DNA of 64,000 nucleotides, taken from the NCBI GenBank assembly GCA_003184365.1, contig NKYR01000043.1:186001-250000 (forward strand), read 5' to 3'. The notes under the pieces are model-generated. The model had not been told where the DNA came from. It made no database searches and was given only the letters and a program-made list of their open reading frames with translations. The translations under genes were made by a program, and so were the position numbers. This document shows positions 57,648 through 64,000 of the stretch, piece after piece. Each line of letters opens with the position of its first letter. Positions within the stretch are counted from its first letter, which is position 1. Origin of the DNA: Evernia prunastri (Eukaryota; Ascomycota; Lecanoromycetes; Lecanorales; Parmeliaceae).

Positions 57648-57703
57648 CCCATCGCCCATCGCCCATCGCCCATCCCAAATCCCAAATCCCAAATCCCAAA
57701 TCC
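57648..57703 (+). repeat. Heptanucleotide arrays: (CCATCGC)n followed by (CCAAATC)n
   Basis: Three to four copies of a CCATCGC-type unit are followed directly by four copies of a CCAAATC-type unit, suggesting one array mutated into the next. Confidence 0.85.
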
Positions 57704-57899
57704 CCACACCATCCCCATCCCCATCCCCAAGCCATCACATCCCTCGAAGCCAGCCAGCCTACCCAACCTATCTAGTACCCACCTACCTACCAACCCACTC
57801 CACTCCACTCCACTCCACCCCCTCCAGCGCCTTTACGCCACCGAGCCGACCGACTCTCTCTCTTTTACGAGCGCAGATAGTGATACTAAAACTACGACA

Positions 57900-58090
57900 G
57901 CGGGAGGGTGGATGAGAGAGGGGAAGGGATAGGGGGAAGGATGGGGTTTGGAGGTGGGGCGGATGGGGTGGATGGGGTTTGAATGGGTTGGGTGGGTTTT
58001 TGTGTTTTTGTACGATTGGGTTTTGGTCGGGTGGGTTTGGGGCTTGTGTCTGGAAGGGGGGCAGGAAGTGGGGGGCGTGGGAGGAGTTGA
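57900..58090 (+). other. G-rich tract with many G3+ runs (possible G-quadruplex)
   Basis: The plus strand shows more than ten runs of three or more G separated by short loops (for example GGGGTGGATGGGG near 57960). Quadruplex formation is an inference. Confidence 0.6.
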
Positions 58091-59409
58091 GGGATACAGG
58101 CGTTTGGTGCTTGTTAGATGCTTGTTAGATGCATGTATATACATATGTATGAGGAATGGCATGGCAGGCAAGTTTTCGAAACATACGTTCCATCAGCGCC
58201 GGTGATCGAACAATCAACTAGCCATCTTATTGTCTTTCGCGAACCTGATACCTTTTTTCACCAACTTTCCCCCTCTCCGTCTTGTTCGATACCGTTCACA
58301 TGGAAGGAAGCACAATAGGCCCCAGTACCGAATGTGTTAGACTAGGTACGCCAATCGTGCATAAACGCGATCACACCACGAGCATCCCCATGCTTCGACT
58401 ACCGCTCAGAGGGTCTCTCTTTCCCGTACCGTACCGGGACAGCATTGAGAATGGCGGTGGATGTAAGAAACAATATCGCAACGGCTCGAGTCCCGTGGGC
58501 GGCAAATGCAGAACGTCTTGATTCTCTTCTCCATATTGTAGTTCTTTGAAAGGCTACCATTTTTGGTTCTGGCTATCTCTCTCCAGCAAGACCATAGTGT
58601 ATGGTTGTTGTAGATCCATCAAGACGAAAATGTATGATCATTATGCCTTGCGTTGTACGAGCAGAGAAGGCTCCTTTGAGGTTGCTGCGCTGGGCTTTTT
58701 CATATCGAAGCAGAGACCCGCTGATTCATACTATCTGCAAGCTCTCTCAAATCCAGCCCATACGTATTCGCACATGCCTTCTCCAGCTGACTTGTACGTA
58801 AGGATCCAATTCCTTGACTGAAGACCCAGCAGCTGTTCAATCTCTTCTCTCTGCGGCGATTGATTTTTCTATCGCGAAGCGAGACCTACGCCGCGTTCCA
58901 AGTCGTCATCCTCCTTCCCTGGAACGGCAAATTGTGTGATGAGGCAGCCCTTCTCAAAGGAGAGCAAAGTGCTGTTCCGTCAAAGTTCCGCGACGATGCT
59001 TCGTGGGATGGTTATCGCGTCTTCCTCCTATTCAACTGTCGTCACCCATGTAATGACCTCATTTCCCAAGCCAAAGCTTCTGGCGTCTCTAGGGCCAGGC
59101 CGGCCTACATGGTTTTTGCTCAGACCATGGTGAGATAAGCGATATGGAAATTGAGTGCGGAACACGGAGCTTGGATGCCGACCATCTCGACAGTTGACCC
59201 TAAAGCGATATCGAAGACACCGTGGACAGGGTTATCAATCGCGAAATCACAAGATCTAAGTTGGGAGATCCGAGTTGGGAGATCCGAGAAGCCAGATCCC
59301 GTGTATAATAAAGGTTCCCCTTCGGATTCTAGTTCTCTAGGTCGCGAGGAAGGGAGTTCACCTTGCGTACGGCAACGTTCTCTGTCTGTATTCATTTTTA
59401 GCTCGACTT

Positions 59410-60493
59410 TCATCCGAAGAGAGCGTATTCATCAACCTCGTCACCAACATCCACGTTCTCACCAGCTTCCTTCGCACGCGCCTTTTCCCTCTCTTCTGCT
59501 CTCTCCCTCTCCCCTTCTTCCCACAAACTCCCTAAGCTCGTCCAAGCTTTCTCCTCCGCCTCCTGCTGTCGCTTCAACCGTATCCTCAACGGTACCTGCG
59601 GCTTGTCAAGCTGGCAGTCCGCCAGACCAGCTACAGGTACCCTTCCCTGCAGATCATCCCCCATCGCACTCCTGAGATTCAATTGGAAGCCAGCATAGTA
59701 GTGCTCTCGTTGGATATAGATGTGGTGGTTCAATACAGAGGGCTCGACTGTGAGGTGGAATTCGCGCGGGTGGTATGAGGGTGTTGATGTCTGTTGGGTA
59801 GTCGATGGAGGTTTGGGGAGTTCGGCGGAAGAAGCTTTGAGAGCAGTAGGGTTAGGAGTGAAGGTCTTCGGTAGCTGTGAGGGAGACGGGATTGTTGCTT
59901 CTTGGTCGGTACTGATGGAGGAGCGCATTTTCCCCCACTGAGATGTCCCTCTCAAGCCTGTAAAAGTCGTTCCTTCGCCTGAAGCCTCATTTGGCCGCCG
60001 CCGCAGGGAGTTGACTTCCTTGAATTCTTCTTGAGCATAATCAGACTCGTTTTGGGCTGTAGTACTGTGCTCCTCTTTGCCGGCAGAAGGCAGTTCTGAT
60101 GGCATGAACTGCGACACAGACGAGCTGGATTCAGCCCTCCCCGACTCGAACCGTAATGGACTAGCATCAATGATATTCCGGGCGGAATTGGTATTTTGGT
60201 ATATTGCCAAAGCGGTCTTAGGTATGTGGAGGTTTGGTTCATGCTGCCACCGCCGTTAGCCATTGAACTGTAACTTTTTAGCGTCAGATAAAACAGGCCG
60301 ACACCATACAGTAACGTACCTTGAGATGTTTGTACATGACTACTTCGCCATACTGCTGCAGTACCCGCAGGACTTCTCTGCTCTCAGCCAGATTCCGCGG
60401 CGGAGGGTAGATCTGGACATGAACAGCTCGGCCTACTGTTCTAGCATAAGCCGGAATTGATTTCCCTGCAGAAGCAACTCTATGTGCTGCCAT
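59410..60493 (-). CDS. RRM-like fungal protein, unknown function
   Basis: Exons 60493-60320 and 60243-59410 give 335 aa. The N-terminal part looks like an RRM-type fold: a leading segment MAAHRVASAGKSIPAYARTV, first strand RAVHVQIYPPPRNL, helix AESREVLRVLQQYGEVVMYK, then across the intron HLKHEPNLHIPKTALAIYQN and TNSARNIIDASPLRFE, where the RNP-like strands would lie. The rest is low-complexity, with a conserved-looking stretch REFHLTVEPSVLNHHIYIQR, EHYYAGFQLNL and an acidic helical end (EEGERERAEEREKARAKEAG). The basic, hydroxylated N-terminus could be a mitochondrial presequence, but this is weak. I recall similar ascomycete hypothetical proteins and know no function. Confidence 0.7.
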
Positions 60494-61076
60494 GCTCTAA
60501 ATGAGGTTGTTTATACGGATTAATCAGAGCTCTTCAAAGAGAGCTCTCCCGTTACAGTACACTAGCGCTTCGGTTATACCTGCTCTTTGGCCAGGCCTGC
60601 AGCGCAGATCATTCTCATCCAGAGGATCGATTGAACACCGGCGCATGAACCTCATATCTCTTGCAGATGAAGAGATCCTTGTTTATGGAAAAGCCCGCGA
60701 TAGGTGTCCCCTTCTTCAGGCAATGCGCATAAATTATATCATAGACTCCAAGGATTCCACTCAGAATTCTCGCCCTTAATGTATGACTTCTAATACATCG
60801 TCTTCCATATCCCATTTATTGAGAAGTCTCTAGATCACAATTAAGCTTCTCAGGACTCTCACCACAACTCATGCTCAAGACCGGAGGAAAAACTCTCGAA
60901 GTCATCTCTACGAGAAACCCATCGCTTTCCAAACGAGTCAACGGAGCCGGATATCTGATCGTGTCTGCGATCCTTCCCCACTACAAGAGAAACTTCGTTT
61001 CCACCAGCAATCATCGACGACCCAGATAATATACACGCAGAATGTAAGTTCTCAATTCACAATCCCAAATTGTTGT
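60494..61076. other. Intergenic, no gene recognised
   Basis: Upstream of the RRM-like gene and 3' flank of the orphan gene to the right. Nothing recognisable. Confidence 0.5.
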
Positions 61077-61790
61077 TCATCTTTCGCATCCCTTTCCCTC
61101 ACTCTCTAGCATCTTCAAGCTCTTTCGCATTCTAATCTTCTTCTTCACCATAGGCTTCCCAATTCCTTCCCTAGACGCACTGTGTCTCATGTCCTTATCG
61201 ATCTTATATGACTGTGGATGTCGCAGGGAATGCTGTTCCAATCGCGGATCGCAGCTGGCGCCGAATGATGGGGAGGGTCTGGGAGAAGAAAAGCTGAAGT
61301 AGGATGCCATTGGCGGAACTTCATCAGGGGAGAGCGATGGGGAGGTGGGGTCCTCGAGGAGGGCGGTAGTACGGGTGGGTTCGGGTGGTGGCTGCCCGGT
61401 CTGCACCATTTCTTCAACGAGTGCCGATATGCGTGAGAGGTGGTCGGCGGAGCATTGAAGACGGTTGAGGCTTTCCCGCCGACGGCAGACTCGAGTTGAG
61501 AAGCTGTTTGGGAAGTGATGGGGCGGATTCAGCTCGCGTGCACGTGGAACCAATCCATCAAGGCATACGCTTGGCCGCCGAGACGTCAGGGTGTGCCGAT
61601 CAAAATGCTGAGACAGCTCGGCGATGGAGGTAGAGATAGGACATCCGTGCTCAGGGGAGTCATTGTAGCCATTATCATAGCCAGGCGTTGACTCGCGAGA
61701 AGAGGTGGGAGAGACACCGTCGTTCATTGAGTATGGGTGGTAGAAGGCGGGCTGCCTGGAGGCGCATGCGAAGGAGAAGTCCTCAAACAT
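61077..61790 (-). CDS. Conserved-looking fungal orphan protein
   Basis: This is an intronless frame of 237 aa from an ATG at 61790. It begins MFEDFSFACASRQPAFYHPY, is Ser/Pro-rich overall, and has a probable short helical core (SIAELSQHFDRHTL and RRESLNRLQCSADHLSRISA, LVEEMVQTGQ) followed by a Pro/Ser-rich part. The C-terminus is basic (KKKIRMRKSLKMLESEGKG), a possible nuclear-localisation signal. I have a faint memory of related ascomycete proteins with the same RRESLxRLQ core but no assigned role. No signal peptide or membrane helix. A disordered nuclear or cytosolic regulator is a guess only. Confidence 0.65.
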   Translation of the reverse strand: MFEDFSFACASRQPAFYHPYSMNDGVSPTSSRESTPGYDNGYNDSPEHGCPISTSIAELSQHFDRHTLTSRRPSVCLDGLVPRARELNPPHHFPNSFSTRVCRRRESLNRLQCSADHLSRISALVEEMVQTGQPPPEPTRTTALLEDPTSPSLSPDEVPPMASYFSFSSPRPSPSFGASCDPRLEQHSLRHPQSYKIDKDMRHSASREGIGKPMVKKKIRMRKSLKMLESEGKGCER

Positions 61791-63327
61791 AGTGACAGAG
61801 TGTCAAGATTGAACCCGTGGTAGTCTATATGTATGGCGCTCGCTGACTAGGCAGAGAGAAACCAGTCCAAGGGTACCGGGGAGGGTACCGAACTACAGAA
61901 TAACGACTCTTTTCTCAATGCTCTGGACCTTTCTGGCGGGGTTCCACAAACCCTGTCACGTTTTGAAGAGGCGTGACTTGAGCAACGTGATGGATAGATG
62001 CTTTTATTTATACTTTGACCCTTGCTATAGTGCTGTAGGCTGAATGTAGTGGGAATAATGGAAAAGATGGGAATAGTGGGAATCCCGGTCGAGAGTTGAG
62101 GGTTTTGGCCGTGTTGGCGGCCACGGCAGCCATATTTTTTTCTTTATCAGGCGAGCTTCGAGACCGAAAAGACGTTCCGAAAGCTGCAGGACAGTTGTGG
62201 CTATCGTACATAGGCAAGCGCCCAGTGTGCTGGGAATTTTAGTACCACGTACCTAGGCGCTGTGGAGTGCGGTTGGGAGGCTTTGGGGCATCATGGTTCT
62301 CCTCCGCGGATCCCAAAGCTAGCAGGTTCTAGCACGAGGGATACAGCGAAACAAACCTCAGGCTAGGAGGCTAGGTCGCGGTCGGCGGGGGTCGCGACGA
62401 ACTGCTTTTGTTAGATGGTTGAGCCGCCGTGGACGTAGCCAATCGCATTTTGGCCGAGTCGGAGAGTGCTGATTATTGACCTTTCGGATCGTTGGACGGA
62501 AATGACCCGGGTGTAAGAAAGAAAGAGAAAAAGAGAAGGAAAAAGATTTTCGATACAGATAGGAGATAAAAGACTTGATAGAGTAGTGTATAAAAGTGGG
62601 TAACAAAACTCATGTGGCGGATTTGGGAGGGAATGGAATGGAATGGAATGAAAAGGAAACAGAAGTTACTCCGTATAGAGAGAGAGACGCAAAAATCAGA
62701 TCGTTTTTGTGGTATCTAGAGAGAGATAATTTTTCGGAGATGAGATGATGCATGATCCAAAGTAAAAGTAAAAGTATTCATTGGTGTTCCTACAGTTGCC
62801 TAACTACCTAACTTACCTACCTTAAGGTACCTTAGAGTGACCTACCTACCTAACCTACACCCTGAAAAGGTCCCCCTACCTTACCCTAAGGTACCTATAT
62901 TCCTCCGTAGGTAGTACAGAAATATTAGATACCTTACTTCTAGGGACTACTACAATCATACTATCATACTAGATACTTCATCTTTTAATTCGTAAAGTAT
63001 GCAGTCGCACCATCTCGTCCCGCCGCACAAACGATGATAACCTTGTCAGGAAGGAATAGCCTCTTAGTCTTACGTAGCTTTCTTCATACTTTCATACGTA
63101 GCGTGGCATTTGTTCCCAAGATATTATTATCAGGTATTTCATCCTTCCTATGCGTATAATCGTATGCCCTCTCGGATCAATAGTCGGGCTTTGCCCATTA
63201 ACTGGAGCAAGACGAATGAGTGGTCGTAATAAGAATATTGGTATAGTAGGCCTAGTAGCACCGATAGTCCAGCTATGATCAATGCAACCCTCCTTTAGGA
63301 ATACAACATCACCAACACCAGACTACC
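61791..63327. other. Intergenic, AT-rich right part with CCTACC/AAGGTACCT words
   Basis: No gene recognised. Between 62780 and 62960 the words CCTACCTA, CTTAAGGTACCTTA and AAGGTACCTA recur, forming short palindromes. Purine tracts occur near 62510-62560 and a GGAAT run near 62630-62650. Confidence 0.5.
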
Positions 63328-64000
63328 TTATCGCACGGGATCCGCAAGCTTGTTCCTTCTCCGGATCTCACTCCACCGGCTCAAAGCGCCTAGCTCTAAC
63401 AGACTCATCCTGCGCGTAGTACCGCTAGGGTTGCCGATGATGACAGGCTTCCACTCATCCTCTGGTCCGGACAAGATGTTCGTCCCAAATCGCTCGGATG
63501 GAATGATCTGAACGACCTTGAAGCGCGTGAGGATGGCAATCAGGAGCAATGTCAGAATCAGAAGCACTCCTGCCATCACTGCCGTCGCCGTTTGGGCCCC
63601 TAGATGTCTCTCAACAACGCCACCCCAAGCCGTGGCGCCAGCAGCAAAGACAAAAGCAAAACTCTGCACCATGGCGAAGCCCGCAGTCACTCGAGGAAAG
63701 CAAGAGAAGTTGGTCCTCTTCTTCCTAATCTCCTCCGGTAGCACCCGTCGAGGTCTTCCAGTCATGCCAGGCTGCAAGTCAGAAGTATCATAAGTCTCCA
63801 TAAGTATCCCTTGACATTCAGCAATGGCGAGATTCGAAAGGAAACCGATCAAGCCAGCGAAAATGATGGGCACCATGTAATGAATGGGTTGACCACCGGA
63901 AGCCAAGGTGTAGGCCAACCCTGCAAAAGGCAATGAGATCATGAAGATGGCCCTTCTGACCAGGTGAGTTGTCCAGGTAACGCGCTTCTCAAATGTCATG
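63328..64000 (-). CDS. MFS-like membrane protein, C-terminal half (cut by window edge)
   Basis: The frame enters from beyond 64000 and ends at 63328. It holds four or five hydrophobic helices: FMISLPFAGLAYTLA, YMVPIIFAGLIGFLSNLAIA, FAMVQSFAFVFAAGATAWGG and TATAVMAGVLLILTLLLIAI. Conserved words are ECQGILMETYDTSDLQPGMT (ME-[TF]-DT-x-DLQPGM), GRPRR, RRTNFSCFPRVTAGF-type, and HLGAQTATAVMAG. I associate this pattern with the C-terminal half of a fungal MFS group with unknown substrates. The Met at the window edge is probably internal, since a complete MFS protein needs about six more helices. The cytosolic tail (SLLELGALSRWSEIRRRNKL) is basic. Confidence 0.75.
   Translation of the reverse strand, partial: MTFEKRVTWTTHLVRRAIFMISLPFAGLAYTLASGGQPIHYMVPIIFAGLIGFLSNLAIAECQGILMETYDTSDLQPGMTGRPRRVLPEEIRKKRTNFSCFPRVTAGFAMVQSFAFVFAAGATAWGGVVERHLGAQTATAVMAGVLLILTLLLIAILTRFKVVQIIPSERFGTNILSGPEDEWKPVIIGNPSGTTRRMSLLELGALSRWSEIRRRNKLADPVR

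Larger units (their letters stand above)
56897..59409. other. Low-complexity intergenic region with C-rich then G-rich strand asymmetry
   Basis: The 2.5 kb holds pentamer and heptamer arrays (57306-57335, 57648-57703, about 57790-57825), a strongly C-rich stretch (about 57290-57840) and a strongly G-rich stretch (about 57900-58090). From 58110 to 59400 the composition is ordinary and no gene is recognised. Confidence 0.5.

Noticed and set aside
57253..57915. Long Ser/Pro-rich open frames on both strands in the C-rich region
   Set aside because: They are products of low-complexity repeats: several frames on both strands stay open at once and none has coding-like composition.

Overview
The window reads as chromosomal DNA of a filamentous ascomycete (Pezizomycotina; my lean towards Leotiomycetes is weak). 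Evidence: short introns (mostly 49-95 nt) with CTRAC/CTAAC branch points and GTRNGT...YAG ends, genes on both strands without operons, and a typical gene set: SomA/Flo8-type LisH regulator, TM9 nonaspanin, PIR and Ser-rich wall proteins, F-box/WD40 protein, MFS carriers. Exon joins were worked out by hand from splice signals, reading frame and remembered family motifs. They are predictions, but nearly all keep exact phase across every junction.

Layout. 0-5 kb: a truncated Ser/Thr/Pro-rich secreted protein (-) and the rRNA-processing protein Rrp7 (-). 4.6-7.1 kb: a fused isochorismatase-like hydrolase plus allophanate-hydrolase-like amidase, with one apparent frameshift. 8-17.6 kb: a two-pass membrane protein, then a divergent pair of core genes (SNRNP40-type spliceosomal WD40 and the TRAPP subunit Bet3), the LisH regulator SomA, and a double dsRNA-binding-motif protein. 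18.9-25 kb: a local family expansion, with four copies of one fungus-specific domain in three loci. One locus is a two-domain fusion with a long acidic tail that contains an assembly gap; one is broken by two in-frame stops. 25.4-36.9 kb: a multi-pass membrane protein, an LDAH-type lipid-droplet hydrolase, an arrestin-like adaptor, a TM9 nonaspanin and an orphan. 38-45 kb: a Ser-Gly repeat surface protein, a SprT-like metalloprotease, and an F-box/WD40 protein divergent from a quinone oxidoreductase. 46.6-64 kb: a nine-exon sugar-type MFS carrier, a DUF7732-like surface protein, a PIR-repeat wall protein, a monocarboxylate-type MFS carrier, an RRM-like protein, an orphan and a truncated MFS protein.

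There is no tRNA, rRNA, CRISPR array, intact transposon or clear biosynthetic cluster. Most genes look like independent housekeeping or surface functions. The parts most worth a second look are the hydrolase-amidase fusion (possible coupled biuret/allophanate degradation), the 19-25 kb domain-family expansion, the spurious-looking assembly gap inside it, two GC-AG introns, and a 9-nt microexon in BET3.
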